A stretch of DNA of 46,733 bases from an uncultured Collinsella sp. (GCA_902475245.1 CABRYP010000017.1:1-46733), one strand, 5' to 3'. Shown: positions 31,762 through 40,813, counted from the first letter of the stretch. Numbers and translations: made by a program. Notes: a model not told the origin generated them from the letters alone.

Positions 31762-33041
31762 ATGGTCTTAAGAATGCTTTCCGCATCAAAGAATTGCGCG
31801 AAAAGATTCTTTTTACCATAGCTATGCTCGTCGTGTACCGCATTGGTGCGCACGTTCCTGTGCCCGGCATTCCCTTCCAGGGGATGCTGGGCCTTTTCTC
31901 GACCGATAACAATTCGGTCGCCGCAGGTGCTATGGCCCTCCTGAATCTTTTCTCTGGTGGCGCGTTGAGCTATGTTTCGGTGTTCTCCCTGGGCATCATG
32001 CCTTACATCACCAGCTCGATCATCCTCCAGATGCTCCAGGCCGTTGTGCCTTCCCTGCATGAGCTTGCCCGCGAGGGCGAGGTCGGTCAGACCAAGATTA
32101 CGCAGTATTCGCGTTACCTCACCCTGGCTCTGGCAATCCTCAACTCCGTGGGTTACCTCTTCCTCTTTAAGAGCTTCGGCATCAGCTTTACTGGCGCCGG
32201 CGCTCCCGAGATCATCTTCGACCTCATGATCGTCGGCACGCTCACCGCGGGCGCCATGCTGATCATGTGGATTGGTGAGCTCATCACCCAGCGCGGTATC
32301 GGCAATGGCATGTCGCTGATCATCTTCGCGAACATCATGGCCGGCCTGCCGCAGGCGATCTTCTCCAGCACCGAGGGCAATGCCGGTGGCATCATCACCA
32401 TGGTGATCATCTGCGCCATCATCTTGCTGGTTATCCCGCTGATTGTTTTCCTTGAGCGCGGCCAGCGCCGCATTCCGGTCTCCTACGCTAAGCGCGTCGT
32501 GGGCCGTCGCATGATGGGTGGCCAGACCACCTACCTGCCCATCAAGGTCAACACCGCGGGTGTCGTGCCGATCATCTTCGCATCGGCGCTGCTGTACTTC
32601 CCGGCTCAGATTGCTGTGTTCTTCCCCGGCATCGGCTGGATTCAGGCAGTTGCCTCTGCGCTTTCGACCGGTTGGCTCAACTGGGTGCTTAATGTTGTCC
32701 TCATCGTGTTCTTCGCATACTTCTACACCTCCATGGTGTTCAACCCCGATGACACGGCCGACAACCTTAAGAAGCAGGGCGGCTTTATTCCGGGCGTCCG
32801 TCCGGGTAGGGCTACCGCGGCCTACATCAAGAACGCGCTCAACAAGATCACGCTTCCCAGCGCTGTCTTCTTGGCGCTCATCGCTATCGTGCCTTCGATC
32901 ATCTTCTCCTTCACGGGTAACCAGCTGATCCAGGCGTTTGGCGGCACGTCCATCCTCATCATGGTCGGCGTCGTGCTCGACACGGTCGATAAGCTCGAAG
33001 GCCAGATCAAGATGTATGATTACGATGGATTCTTTAAATAG
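31755..33041 (+). CDS. secY: Preprotein translocase channel subunit SecY
   Basis: A 428-residue membrane protein with ten expected membrane segments. Diagnostic stretches include YRIGAHVPVPGI near 28, LGIMPYITSSIILQML near 78, TQYSRYLTLALA near 117 and QRGIGNGMSLIIFANI near 180. It forms the protein-conducting channel with SecE and SecG. The GTG start at 31755 overlaps the rplO stop, with GGAAAGG 12 bp upstream; the nearby ATG at 31762 is out of frame. Confidence 0.97.
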   Translation: MLNGLKNAFRIKELREKILFTIAMLVVYRIGAHVPVPGIPFQGMLGLFSTDNNSVAAGAMALLNLFSGGALSYVSVFSLGIMPYITSSIILQMLQAVVPSLHELAREGEVGQTKITQYSRYLTLALAILNSVGYLFLFKSFGISFTGAGAPEIIFDLMIVGTLTAGAMLIMWIGELITQRGIGNGMSLIIFANIMAGLPQAIFSSTEGNAGGIITMVIICAIILLVIPLIVFLERGQRRIPVSYAKRVVGRRMMGGQTTYLPIKVNTAGVVPIIFASALLYFPAQIAVFFPGIGWIQAVASALSTGWLNWVLNVVLIVFFAYFYTSMVFNPDDTADNLKKQGGFIPGVRPGRATAAYIKNALNKITLPSAVFLALIAIVPSIIFSFTGNQLIQAFGGTSILIMVGVVLDTVDKLEGQIKMYDYDGFFK

Positions 33042-33059
33042 GCTAGAGGAGGATTGCTC

Positions 33060-33686
33060 ATGAACCTCGTATTGCTCGGAGCTCCGGGTGCCGGCAAGGG
33101 CACCGTCGCACAGGAGCTCGTCGCCGAGTTTGGCGTCGCTCACATTTCCACGGGCGACCTGCTGCGTGCTGCCGTCAAGGGTGGCACCGAGCTTGGTATT
33201 CAGGCTAAGAAGTACATGGACGCTGGCGAGCTCGTTCCCGACCAGCTCGTGATCGACCTTGTCAAGGAGCGCCTTGCTGCCGATGACGCCCAGCAGGGCT
33301 TCATCCTCGACGGCTTCCCGCGCAACACCGCCCAGGCTGTGACGCTCGATTCCGAGCTCTCCGCCATGGGTCGCGAGATCGACTGCGCCCTTCTGGTCGA
33401 CGTGGCCCCCGAGGTCATCATCGACCGTCTGTCTTCGCGTCGCACCTGCCGCGCCTGCGGTTACACCGGCACCGCTGCCGATGCTACCTGCCCCAAGTGC
33501 GCCGGCGAAATGTATCAGCGCGACGACGACAAGCCCGAGACCATCAAGAACCGTCTCGACGTCTACGAGAAGTCCACGAGCCCGCTCGTCGACTACTATC
33601 GTGGCCAGGGTCTGCTCAAGTCGGTCAACGGTGACCAGGCTCGCGAGACCGTGTACGGGGATGTCAAAGAGGCTCTCGGTCTATGA
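33060..33686 (+). CDS. adk: Adenylate kinase
   Basis: A 208-residue kinase that interconverts ATP, AMP and ADP. The P-loop GAPGAGKGT is near residue 7, FILDGFPRN near 81, and a zinc-type lid with CRAC and CPKC lies near 126-146. The ATG at 33060 follows AGGAGG; the TTG six bases earlier is less likely. Its stop overlaps the map start by four bases. Confidence 0.97.
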   Translation: MNLVLLGAPGAGKGTVAQELVAEFGVAHISTGDLLRAAVKGGTELGIQAKKYMDAGELVPDQLVIDLVKERLAADDAQQGFILDGFPRNTAQAVTLDSELSAMGREIDCALLVDVAPEVIIDRLSSRRTCRACGYTGTAADATCPKCAGEMYQRDDDKPETIKNRLDVYEKSTSPLVDYYRGQGLLKSVNGDQARETVYGDVKEALGL

Positions 33687-34471
33687 TCAAGATTAAGTCT
33701 GCAACGCAAATTGAGCAGATGAAGAAGGCAGGAGCGCTATCTAAGATGGCGCTCCGCCACGTTGGAGCCATGGTTCGCCCCGGTGTGTCGACCTTCGAGC
33801 TCGATCAGCTCGCGGAGCAGATTATCCGCATGCATGGCGGCACCCCCGCCTTTAAGGGATACGGCGGGTTCCCCGGGACCATTTGCGCATCGATCAACGA
33901 TGCCGTGGTCCACGGTATTCCCAATCCCGACATGATCCTGCGCGATGGCGATATCATCTCCATCGATACGGGAGCTGTCGTCGACGGTTGGGTCGGCGAT
34001 AACGCTTGGACGTTTTTCGTCGGCACGCCCACGCCCGAGGCCAAGGCCCTGTGCGAGGTTACGCGCGATTGCCTAAAGGCTGCCATCGAGCAGGCTGTTC
34101 CCGGTAACCATATCGGGGACGTCGGGTATGCTGTTCAGTCCCTCGCCGAGTCTCACGGTTACGGCGTGCTTCGCGATTACGTGGGCCATGGCATTGGCCG
34201 CGTGATGCACGAGGACCCCAACGTTCCAAATTATGGAAAGAAGGGGAGAGGCGTTCGCCTTCAGGCTGGTATGGTCATCGCCATCGAGCCGATGGTAACG
34301 ATGGGTTCCAATCATGTGAGCACGGGCTCCGATGGTTGGATCGTTACGACCAACGACCACCTGCCCGCCGCGCACTACGAGAACACCGTCGCCATTACCA
34401 ATGACGGACCGGTGATTCTTACCACGGATGCCCAAGGTGCTTGGTGCTCCTTGCAAGGCGGCGAGATGTAG
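33683..34471 (+). CDS. map: Methionine aminopeptidase, type I
   Basis: A 262-residue metalloprotease that removes N-terminal methionine. Metal ligands lie in SIDTGAVVDGWVGD (two Asp, near 93-104), GHGIGRVMHEDP (His, near 170), AIEPM (Glu, near 204) and YENTVAIT (Glu, near 235). It overlaps adk by ATGA, which implies coupling. Confidence 0.97.
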   Translation: MIKIKSATQIEQMKKAGALSKMALRHVGAMVRPGVSTFELDQLAEQIIRMHGGTPAFKGYGGFPGTICASINDAVVHGIPNPDMILRDGDIISIDTGAVVDGWVGDNAWTFFVGTPTPEAKALCEVTRDCLKAAIEQAVPGNHIGDVGYAVQSLAESHGYGVLRDYVGHGIGRVMHEDPNVPNYGKKGRGVRLQAGMVIAIEPMVTMGSNHVSTGSDGWIVTTNDHLPAAHYENTVAITNDGPVILTTDAQGAWCSLQGGEM

Positions 34472-34514
34472 AGGCCGCGTTCAAATTCGTCGGCATTTAC
34501 ATTTCAAATGTAAC

Positions 34515-34578
34515 AAGCTCCACTTAGATGTGGAGCCATTACGAAGATATTACGATACGTGCATGCGTATTGTAGAAT
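34515..34578 (+). promoter_or_regulatory. Promoter of the infA-rpmJ-rpsM operon, with upstream hairpin
   Basis: TTACGA (34550-34555) and TAGAAT (34573-34578) with exactly 17 bp between make a convincing promoter 40 bp before infA. Upstream, GCTCCAC/GTGGAGC (about 34516-34535) forms a hairpin that may end the secY-adk-map transcript, though it lacks a T-run. A TTACATTT/AAATGTAA palindrome precedes it. Confidence 0.65.
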
Positions 34579-34617
34579 ACTCAATCGCTGTCGTTTTCTA
34601 GAGAAAGATGATTGCTT

Positions 34618-34836
34618 GTGAAGAAGGAAGACGCAATTGAGCTCGAGGGTACGGTAAAGGAGCCGCTGCCCAACGCCATGTTTAAGGTCGAGCTCGAGAA
34701 CGGTCATTCGGTTCTGTGCAACATTTCTGGCAAGATCCGAATGAATTACATCCGCATTCTCCCCGGTGACAGGGTTGTCGTGGAGCTTTCCCCGTACGAC
34801 CTGACCCGCGGTCGCATCACCTATCGCTATAAATAG
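34618..34836 (+). CDS. infA: Translation initiation factor IF-1
   Basis: A 72-residue OB-fold factor with KEDAIELEGTVKEPLPNAMF at the start and RITYRYK at the end. The GTG at 34618 gives the normal family length; TTG at 34612 would add two residues. The 3' end folds as TCGCTAT/ATAGCGA across the stop codon. Confidence 0.95.
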   Translation: MKKEDAIELEGTVKEPLPNAMFKVELENGHSVLCNISGKIRMNYIRILPGDRVVVELSPYDLTRGRITYRYK

Positions 34837-34838
34837 CG

Positions 34839-34899
34839 ACACGCATACACGCTCTTTTCCGACTGCAGGCTTAGCTCAACCTACGGTCGGTTTGCGTGT
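34839..34899 (+). other. Nested stem in the rpmJ leader
   Basis: ACACGC (34839-34844) pairs with GCGTGT (34894-34899), and CCGAC (34859-34863) with GTCGG (34886-34890). It lies in the 147-bp gap before rpmJ and may be a leader structure of the rpmJ-rpsM part. Confidence 0.4.
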
Positions 34900-34983
34900 G
34901 AAGACCAGCCATAGTTTTAAACGCCTGCGGCTGGGCGAGTAGATAGTAGGGAAGTAGTTTGAGCGCTACCGAAAGGAAGAACG

Positions 34984-35097
34984 ATGAAGGTACGTCCTTC
35001 GGTCAAGAAGATGTGCGATAAGTGCAAAATCATTAGGCGCCATGGCAAGGTCCTCGTCATTTGCGAGAACCCCCGTCATAAGCAGCGTCAGGGTTAA
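34984..35097 (+). CDS. rpmJ: 50S ribosomal protein L36
   Basis: A 37-residue zinc-ribbon protein, MKVRPSVKKMCDKCKIIRR followed by a CENPRHKQRQG end. The C-x2-C, later Cys and His give the usual zinc site. The ATG follows GAAAGGAAG. It lies 14 bp before rpsM. Confidence 0.97.
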   Translation: MKVRPSVKKMCDKCKIIRRHGKVLVICENPRHKQRQG

Positions 35098-35111
35098 GAG
35101 AGGAGACTACG

Positions 35112-35486
35112 TTGGCCCGTATTAATGGTGTCGACCTCCCGCGTGAGAAGCGCGTTGAGATCGGTCTGACCTACATTTACGGCATCGGCCGCACCACTGC
35201 GACGAAGATTTGCGTCGAGTGCAACGTTAACGTGGACACGCGCGTTAAGGACCTCACCGAGGATGAGGTTAACGCCATCCGCGATTATATCGATAAGAAT
35301 CAGATCATGGTTGAGGGCGACCTCCGCCGTGAGCGCAACCAGAACGTCAAGCGCCTTATGGACATCGGCTGCAACCGCGGCCTTCGTCACCGCAAGGGCC
35401 TCCCGGTCCGCGGCCAGCGCACCCACACTAACGCTCGTACCCGCAAGGGCCCGAAGCGTCAGATCGGTGCTAAGAAGAAGAAATAA
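35112..35486 (+). CDS. rpsM: 30S ribosomal protein S13
   Basis: A 124-residue S13 beginning with TTG after GAGAGGAG. Markers are GVDLPREKRVEIGLTYIYGI and the C-terminal RGLRHRKGLPVRGQRTHTNA. TTG is rare as a start but the alignment with the family N-terminus (ARINGVDLP) supports it. Confidence 0.96.
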   Translation: MARINGVDLPREKRVEIGLTYIYGIGRTTATKICVECNVNVDTRVKDLTEDEVNAIRDYIDKNQIMVEGDLRRERNQNVKRLMDIGCNRGLRHRKGLPVRGQRTHTNARTRKGPKRQIGAKKKK

Positions 35487-35500
35487 GGAGCGCTAGATAG

Positions 35501-35905
35501 ATGGCTACTGCTAAGAAGAACGTTCGCGCTGCCCGTCTGAAGCGCGCGGACCGTAAGAACATTTCCGTGGGCCAGGCTCACATTCGTTCTACGTTCAATA
35601 ACACGATCGTTTCGATCACCGATCCCCAGGGCAACGTCATTTCCTGGAAGTCGGCTGGCCAGGTGGGCTTCAAGGGCTCCCGTAAGTCCACGCCGTTCGC
35701 TGCCCAGATGGCTGCCGAGGCTGCTGCCAAGCAGGCCATGGAGCACGGTATGAAGAAGGTTTTCGTCTTCGTCAAGGGCCCCGGCTCCGGTCGTGAGACC
35801 GCCATCCGCTCCCTCCAGGCTGCTGGCCTCGAGGTCTCGAGCATCCAGGACAAGACCCCCATTCCGCACAACGGCTGCCGCCCCAAGAAGCGTCGCCGCG
35901 TGTAA
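35501..35905 (+). CDS. rpsK: 30S ribosomal protein S11
   Basis: A 134-residue S11 with HIRSTFNNTIVSITDPQGN near 27, SAGQVGFKGSRKSTPFAAQ near 51 and the C-terminal PHNGCRPKKRRRV. It follows rpsM by 14 bp. Confidence 0.97.
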   Translation: MATAKKNVRAARLKRADRKNISVGQAHIRSTFNNTIVSITDPQGNVISWKSAGQVGFKGSRKSTPFAAQMAAEAAAKQAMEHGMKKVFVFVKGPGSGRETAIRSLQAAGLEVSSIQDKTPIPHNGCRPKKRRRV

Positions 35906-35924
35906 CTGAAAGGATCGTATCAAT

Positions 35925-36521
35925 ATGGCAATCGACAGGACTCCTGTTCTTAAGCGCTGCCGTCAGCTCGGGATCGATCCCGCTGAGCTCGGTTACAGCA
36001 GCAAGAAGGAATCTATCCGTCAGCCCAAGCGCCGTCGCAAGGAATCTGAGTACGGCATGCAGCTGCGTGAGAAGCAGAAGGTCAAGTTTATCTATGGCGT
36101 TCTGGAGAAGCAGTTCCACGGCTACTTCAATAAGGCCCGTAAGATGAACGGCGTCACCGGTGAGAACCTCATGATCATCCTTGAGTCTCGCCTCGACAAC
36201 GTCGTCTTCCGTCTTGGCTTCGCCCGCACCCGCAAAGAGGCTCGTCAGTCCGTCCGTCACGGTCACTTCACCGTGAACGGCAAGCGCGTGGACATCCCGT
36301 CCTACCGCGTCAAGGCCGGCGACGTCGTCGCTGTCGGCGAGAAGTTCCGTGACCTCCTCCCCATCAAGGAGGCCCTGATTTCCTCCGAGCGCTTTGAGGT
36401 CCCTGGCTGGCTCGAGGTCGATATCGAGAAGCTGTCTGGTAACGTGCTCGCTCTGCCGACGCGTGAGCAGATCAGCGGTGATATCAACGAGCAGCTCATC
36501 GTCGAGCTCTACTCTAAGTAG
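35925..36521 (+). CDS. rpsD: 30S ribosomal protein S4
   Basis: A 198-residue S4 with an S4 RNA-binding domain (ESRLDNVVFRLGFARTRKEA near 87). The N-terminal zinc-finger cysteines of some S4 proteins are absent, so it is the zinc-free type. It follows rpsK by 19 bp. Confidence 0.96.
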   Translation: MAIDRTPVLKRCRQLGIDPAELGYSSKKESIRQPKRRRKESEYGMQLREKQKVKFIYGVLEKQFHGYFNKARKMNGVTGENLMIILESRLDNVVFRLGFARTRKEARQSVRHGHFTVNGKRVDIPSYRVKAGDVVAVGEKFRDLLPIKEALISSERFEVPGWLEVDIEKLSGNVLALPTREQISGDINEQLIVELYSK

Positions 36522-36553
36522 TCCATCCGGGCTGCTGAGGCTGGAGGTAATAC

Positions 36554-37495
36554 ATGTCAGAATTCATTAGGCCTCAGGTTCAGGTCGAAGAGATCAACGA
36601 GACCTCTGCTCGTGTCTCCGTCGAGCCGCTCGAGCGTGGCTACGGCGATACGCTGGGTAACTCGCTTCGTCGTGTTCTTCTGTCCTCGCTCGAGGGTGCC
36701 GCCGTCGAGGCCATTCAGATCGATGGTGCGCAGCACGAGTTCATGACCATCCCTAACATGGTCGAGGATGTCACCGACATCGTCCTGAATGTCAAGGGTC
36801 TTGTCTTCAGGGCTCTCGGCACGACCGACGAGGCGACCGCCACCATCTCGGTTGACGGCCCCTGCGAGGTCACCGGTGCGGACTTCTTTATTCCGTCCGA
36901 GTTTGAGCTGGTCAACCCCGAGCAGCACATTGCTACGCTCACCGAGGGTGGCCATCTCACCATGAGCATGCGCATCGGCTATGGCCGCGGCTATGTCTCT
37001 GGCGAGGCTAACAAGCGTGACAACGATCCCATCGGTGTGATCAACGTCGACTCGCTGTACTCGCCGGTGTCCCGTTGCGCCAAGCTCGTTGAGGCTTGCC
37101 GTGTCGGCCAGCATACCGACTACGACCGCCTTGTCCTCGAGATCGAGACCAACGGTTCCATCGTCCCGCGCGACGCCGTGGTCCAGGCTGCCAATATCAT
37201 CAACCAGCATATGGCCGCCTTTATGAACCTTGCCGAGACCCCCGAGGTCGAGGAGGAGGCTTCGATCTTCGCTCCCGAGGTCACCAACGACAACGCCGAG
37301 CTGGACAAGCAGATCGAGGATCTGGACCTTTCCGTCCGTTCCTACAACTGCCTTAAGCGTGCCAGCATTCACTCGGTCCGTCAGCTCGTTGAGTTCTCGG
37401 AGAACGATCTGCTCAACATCCGTAACTTCGGTGTTAAGTCGATCGAGGAAGTGAAGGACAAGCTTGAGTCCATGGGCCTGAGCCTGAAGGCTTAA
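36554..37495 (+). CDS. rpoA: RNA polymerase alpha subunit
   Basis: A 313-residue alpha subunit. The N-terminal dimerisation domain carries LERGYGDTLGNSLRRVLLSS near 27; the C-terminal domain (about 245-313) has RSYNCLKRASIHSVRQL and the NFGVKSIEEVKDKL helix-hairpin-helix. The linker is acidic. The ATG follows GGAGG. Confidence 0.98.
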   Translation: MSEFIRPQVQVEEINETSARVSVEPLERGYGDTLGNSLRRVLLSSLEGAAVEAIQIDGAQHEFMTIPNMVEDVTDIVLNVKGLVFRALGTTDEATATISVDGPCEVTGADFFIPSEFELVNPEQHIATLTEGGHLTMSMRIGYGRGYVSGEANKRDNDPIGVINVDSLYSPVSRCAKLVEACRVGQHTDYDRLVLEIETNGSIVPRDAVVQAANIINQHMAAFMNLAETPEVEEEASIFAPEVTNDNAELDKQIEDLDLSVRSYNCLKRASIHSVRQLVEFSENDLLNIRNFGVKSIEEVKDKLESMGLSLKA

Positions 37496-37525
37496 TGCTT
37501 CGCATATTTGAGGAGAAACTAGACC

Positions 37526-37993
37526 ATGCGTCACAACGTTAAGAAGGGCCTGAAGCTCGGCACCGATGCGAGCCACACCAAGGCCATGAAGAAGAGCCTT
37601 GCTAAGGCCCTCTTCGAGAACGACCGCATCAAGACCACCGAGACCCGCGCTAAGGCGCTGCGTTCGGTCGTCGACCCGATCATCACCTGGGCCAAGAAGG
37701 GCGACCTGCACTCTCGTCGTCTGGCTATCGCCAAGCTCGGCGATAAGCAGCTCGTTGCCGAGATCTTTGACAAGGCTGCTCAGGGCATGTGGCAGGACCG
37801 CAACGGCGGTTACACCCGCATCATGAAGCTCGGTAACCGTAAGGGCGACAACGCTCCTATCGTTATCATGGAGCTCGTCACCGAGCCTTGCACGCCTAAG
37901 GCTAAGAAGGCTGCTCCGGCCCCCAAGAAGGCCGCTGCTCCCAAGAAGGTTGAGGCTGTCGAGGAGACCGCTGCTGAGGAGACCGCTGAGTAG
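37526..37993 (+). CDS. rplQ: 50S ribosomal protein L17
   Basis: A 155-residue L17 with HNVKKGLKLGTDASHTKAM at the start and NGGYTRIMKLGNRKGDNAP near 91. A low-complexity Lys/Ala/Glu tail of about 35 residues extends past the usual core of about 120, as in other Actinobacteria. A strong terminator follows. Confidence 0.96.
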   Translation: MRHNVKKGLKLGTDASHTKAMKKSLAKALFENDRIKTTETRAKALRSVVDPIITWAKKGDLHSRRLAIAKLGDKQLVAEIFDKAAQGMWQDRNGGYTRIMKLGNRKGDNAPIVIMELVTEPCTPKAKKAAPAPKKAAAPKKVEAVEETAAEETAE

Positions 37994-38019
37994 ACATTCT
38001 GTCTGCATAGGCTATATTC

Positions 38020-38050
38020 GAGGGGTACGTTCGCGTACCCCTCTTTTTTT
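38020..38050 (+). terminator. Intrinsic terminator after rplQ
   Basis: GAGGGGTACG pairs with CGTACCCCTC around a TTCG-type loop, followed by TTTTTTT. It ends the alpha operon. Confidence 0.92.
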
Positions 38051-38085
38051 GTCGCAATACCGTTGCTAGTTTGTTGGGAGCGCCC

Positions 38086-38910
38086 ATGACTGCGCCGTCT
38101 GATTTCAATTCGACCCCCGAGCTCGACGCCACCCTTGTATTTCGCGTGGCCTACGATGGCTCCTCCTATAGCGGATTTGCCGAGCAGCCGGGCCAGACGA
38201 CGGTTGCGGGCGAGCTGCGCCGTGCAATCGAGACGTTGCTGCGCCGCCCAATCGATCTGACGTGCGCGGGGCGTACCGATGCCGGCGTTCATGCTGTGGC
38301 CCAATACATCAGCGTGCCCGTAACGGACGCTGAGCTTGCGTGTACGCGCCGTAGGTGGCTGAGGGCTATGGATGCCCTCCTGGGCAAAGATATCGCCATA
38401 AACGAGGTCTACAAGGCTCGTAAGGGCTTTTCTGCACGTTTTGACGCGCGCTCTCGCACTTACACCTATCGCATTGCCGACCGTGATGCGCGGCCCGTGC
38501 TGTCACGCGGTGCAGTGTGGTGGCATCGCTATCCCCTCGACGTCGATGCGATGGCGGCCGCCTGCCCTACGCTTTTGGGCGAGCAGGACTTTAAGAGCTT
38601 TTGCAAGGTCGCCTCTGCCGTGGGCAAACCTACGCACCGTTGCGTAATGCGGGCCGAGTTTGGCCATGAGGTCGCCTTTGGCGAGGACATCCTCACGTTT
38701 ACCATCGAGGGCAATGCGTTTTTGCATTCGATGGTGCGAACCATTGTGGGCACCCTTGTCGAGATCGGCATGCATCGCCGCGATCCCGAGTGGATGCGCG
38801 AGGTAATTGACGCCTGCGATCGCACCGCAGCTGGTCCTACGGCACCCGCATGCGGTCTTACTTTTATGGGCGTGGACTACGACCCCGCCGAGCTTGTGGT
38901 CCTCGATTAG
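38086..38910 (+). CDS. truA: tRNA pseudouridine synthase A
   Basis: A 274-residue enzyme that makes pseudouridine at tRNA positions 38-40. The catalytic aspartate is in CAGRTDAGVHA near residue 66; RVAYDGSSYSGF near 21 and FHSMVRTIVGTL-like FLHSMVRTIVGTLVE near 213 are family hallmarks. The ATG at 38086 follows GGGAG. It often follows rplQ in Gram-positive genomes, as here. Confidence 0.95.
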   Translation: MTAPSDFNSTPELDATLVFRVAYDGSSYSGFAEQPGQTTVAGELRRAIETLLRRPIDLTCAGRTDAGVHAVAQYISVPVTDAELACTRRRWLRAMDALLGKDIAINEVYKARKGFSARFDARSRTYTYRIADRDARPVLSRGAVWWHRYPLDVDAMAAACPTLLGEQDFKSFCKVASAVGKPTHRCVMRAEFGHEVAFGEDILTFTIEGNAFLHSMVRTIVGTLVEIGMHRRDPEWMREVIDACDRTAAGPTAPACGLTFMGVDYDPAELVVLD

Positions 38911-39029
38911 GGATGAGACTGCCTGACGGCGATCTTTGTGTGCGGCGCCTGTGGGCGGGGCGTGTGCAACATCTGTTCTTGACGTGCATCGCGACGGGCG
39001 ACCATCCGCATTAAATGACGGGGTGTACC

Positions 39030-40106
39030 ATGAACGACAGTTTGTTACTGGCTGTCGAGAGGACGGAAAACTTGGTTCGACGTGGTTCGCATCCGCGACT
39101 TTCGGTGATCCTGATTGTTGAGGGTTCGCCCAGTTATGCGATGCGCGCTCTCGAGAGCGTCCAGAACCAAGACCTCTACGATTTGCAAATTGTCGTCGTT
39201 TGCCGCGGCGTGGTAGCTGGTGTGCGCCATTCGCTCGAAGTTGCTGCCGGCAGAGACATTCATATTGATTTGATTGATGTTGAGGACCCAGCGCCTGGTG
39301 CCTGCCTGCGTGCCGGCTTTGCGGCTTCGCGCGGCTCCCAGATCATTGCGATGAATGCCAATGAGTGGTTTGCGCCGCAGTCCCTTTCGCAGATGGTCGA
39401 AAGCTCCTGCGACGCTTCTGCTGACATCGTGTTTCCCTCTGTTTCGCTCGATCGCTACGATGTTCACCGCGAACGTCATTCCCGAGTTTTGGACGCGACA
39501 TCCGTTTCTGAAGATGAGGACCGGGCGGCTTGCCTGACCCAATTGGTTTCCTGTGGTTTAATCCGACAGACCTCTGGCGTGCTGTATGATCGCGCCCTCT
39601 TTGAGGCGTGCCTTGCGCATGGCGATGCGTTTCGCACGGTGTCTTTTTTGACGTTCGCGCTTTCGCAGGCAAAGCGCGTTTCGGGATGTGGCCGTGCCCG
39701 TTTTCATGCAGTGGCGCCGTCGATTACGGAGACGTTTGACCCCACGATGTTTGCCAGGCTTTCTGATGATATCGGGGCGCTCGACAGGCTTGCCGACTCG
39801 CTTGCCGTCGCGGGCGGTGGCGATCAGTTGAAGCTGGTCTGCCAGCGGTATTACTACGCCAGCCTGGTTGCCTGCATCGAAAATTTGTGTCTGAGTCCCC
39901 ATGGGGTGTCTTCAATAGAGCGTTCGGCCCGTTTGCATGATATGCTCGAAGCACAGCGTACCCGTCAGATGGTTGCGGCTCTTAAAGGCAATCATCGGGG
40001 TTTAGGTCTGCTCTATGGTTCGATAGCTGGTGCCAAGCCTATGCGGTGTGCGTTGTATACGCATCTGGCGGCCTTTTTCAATCGTTCGGGCGTCAGGACT
40101 GTCTAG
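39030..40106 (+). CDS. Glycosyltransferase family 2-like protein
   Basis: A 358-residue protein whose N-terminal 110 residues follow a GT-A/family 2 plan: LSVILIVEGSPSYAMRALES, VQNQDLYDLQIVVV, then AGFAASRGSQIIAMNANEWF. The usual DxD metal-binding motif at the end of that segment is replaced by NAN, so catalysis is uncertain. The rest has no recognised domain and no clear membrane helix. Two starts are possible, ATG 39015 and 39030; the second has the better purine context. It stands alone between truA and argR. A degenerate or non-catalytic family member is possible. Confidence 0.55.
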   Translation: MNDSLLLAVERTENLVRRGSHPRLSVILIVEGSPSYAMRALESVQNQDLYDLQIVVVCRGVVAGVRHSLEVAAGRDIHIDLIDVEDPAPGACLRAGFAASRGSQIIAMNANEWFAPQSLSQMVESSCDASADIVFPSVSLDRYDVHRERHSRVLDATSVSEDEDRAACLTQLVSCGLIRQTSGVLYDRALFEACLAHGDAFRTVSFLTFALSQAKRVSGCGRARFHAVAPSITETFDPTMFARLSDDIGALDRLADSLAVAGGGDQLKLVCQRYYYASLVACIENLCLSPHGVSSIERSARLHDMLEAQRTRQMVAALKGNHRGLGLLYGSIAGAKPMRCALYTHLAAFFNRSGVRTV

Positions 40107-40192
40107 TAGCGTGATTTTCGAAATAAATTGCATGGAATTGTTTCGAAATGCGTTCTTATTCACTAAAACCCTCAAATAGCGCTAAACTATTC

Positions 40193-40207
40193 AATCACTA
40201 AGTGATT
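40193..40207. promoter_or_regulatory. Palindrome upstream of argR
   Basis: AATCAC-TAA-GTGATT lies 32 bp before the argR start, next to a TAAACT box at 40182-40187 that could be a -10. TTTCGAAAT occurs twice further upstream (about 40116 and 40141). Autoregulation by ArgR is an inference; the match to the usual ARG box is poor. Confidence 0.4.
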
Positions 40208-40238
40208 GTCTCCACCATCTTTTGGAGTGAGGTTTTGT

Positions 40239-40676
40239 ATGGCCAAAAAACGCAATGGGCGCCAGGATGCCATCAGAGATATTGTTCGCAATAAGGACGT
40301 ACGTACGCAGCGCGTTTTGGTAGACGAGCTTCGTGCCATGGGTTTCGATTGCACGCAGGCGACCGTTTCGCGCGATATCGCGGACATGGGACTGCGTAAG
40401 CTCCCCGAGGGCATTTATGTCCTTGCCGAGGACCTGCATCTGCAGCGCATGGTTTCCGAGTTGGTTACCGGCGTACTGCGCACCGATAATCTGGTTATGA
40501 TCAAGGCACAGCCCGGTACGGCTTCTGGTATTGCCGCAGCGGTCGATGCCGCGGAGCTGCCCGACGTGCTTGGCTCGCTTGCCGGCAACGACACGATCTT
40601 AGTCATTGCGCAGACGGCCGAGGACGGCGAACGCCTTGAGGCGCTCATCAACAAGCTGAGTAACTCTCACAAGTAG
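40239..40676 (+). CDS. argR: Arginine repressor ArgR
   Basis: A 145-residue regulator. The N-terminal winged helix carries the SR motif (QATVSRDIADMGLRK, near 44); the C-terminal oligomerisation and arginine-binding domain has GTASGIAAAVDAAELPDVLG and GNDTILVIA near 97-127. The ATG at 40239 follows GGAGTGAGG. No arginine genes are adjacent, so it acts at a distance. A terminator follows. Confidence 0.93.
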   Translation: MAKKRNGRQDAIRDIVRNKDVRTQRVLVDELRAMGFDCTQATVSRDIADMGLRKLPEGIYVLAEDLHLQRMVSELVTGVLRTDNLVMIKAQPGTASGIAAAVDAAELPDVLGSLAGNDTILVIAQTAEDGERLEALINKLSNSHK

Positions 40677-40727
40677 GGGATGCGTGGCACTGCTGCTGTG
40701 CCGATTGTTGCTATAGGTAATTGCCGA

Positions 40728-40756
40728 GGGCGTTGACGAAGGTCAGCGCCCTTTTG
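40728..40756 (+). terminator. Intrinsic terminator after argR
   Basis: GGGCG-TTGAC pairs with GTCAG-CGCCC, followed by TTTTG (40728-40755). Confidence 0.8.
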
Positions 40757-40813
40757 CATGTCGGCATCCGTTGCTCTATCGGTCCTGCAGCCGGGGCCGT
40801 CGTTGCATCTTGT

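Noticed and set aside
31762..31800. ATG at 31762 as secY start
   Set aside because: It is out of frame with SecY; GTG at 31755 fits the family N-terminus.
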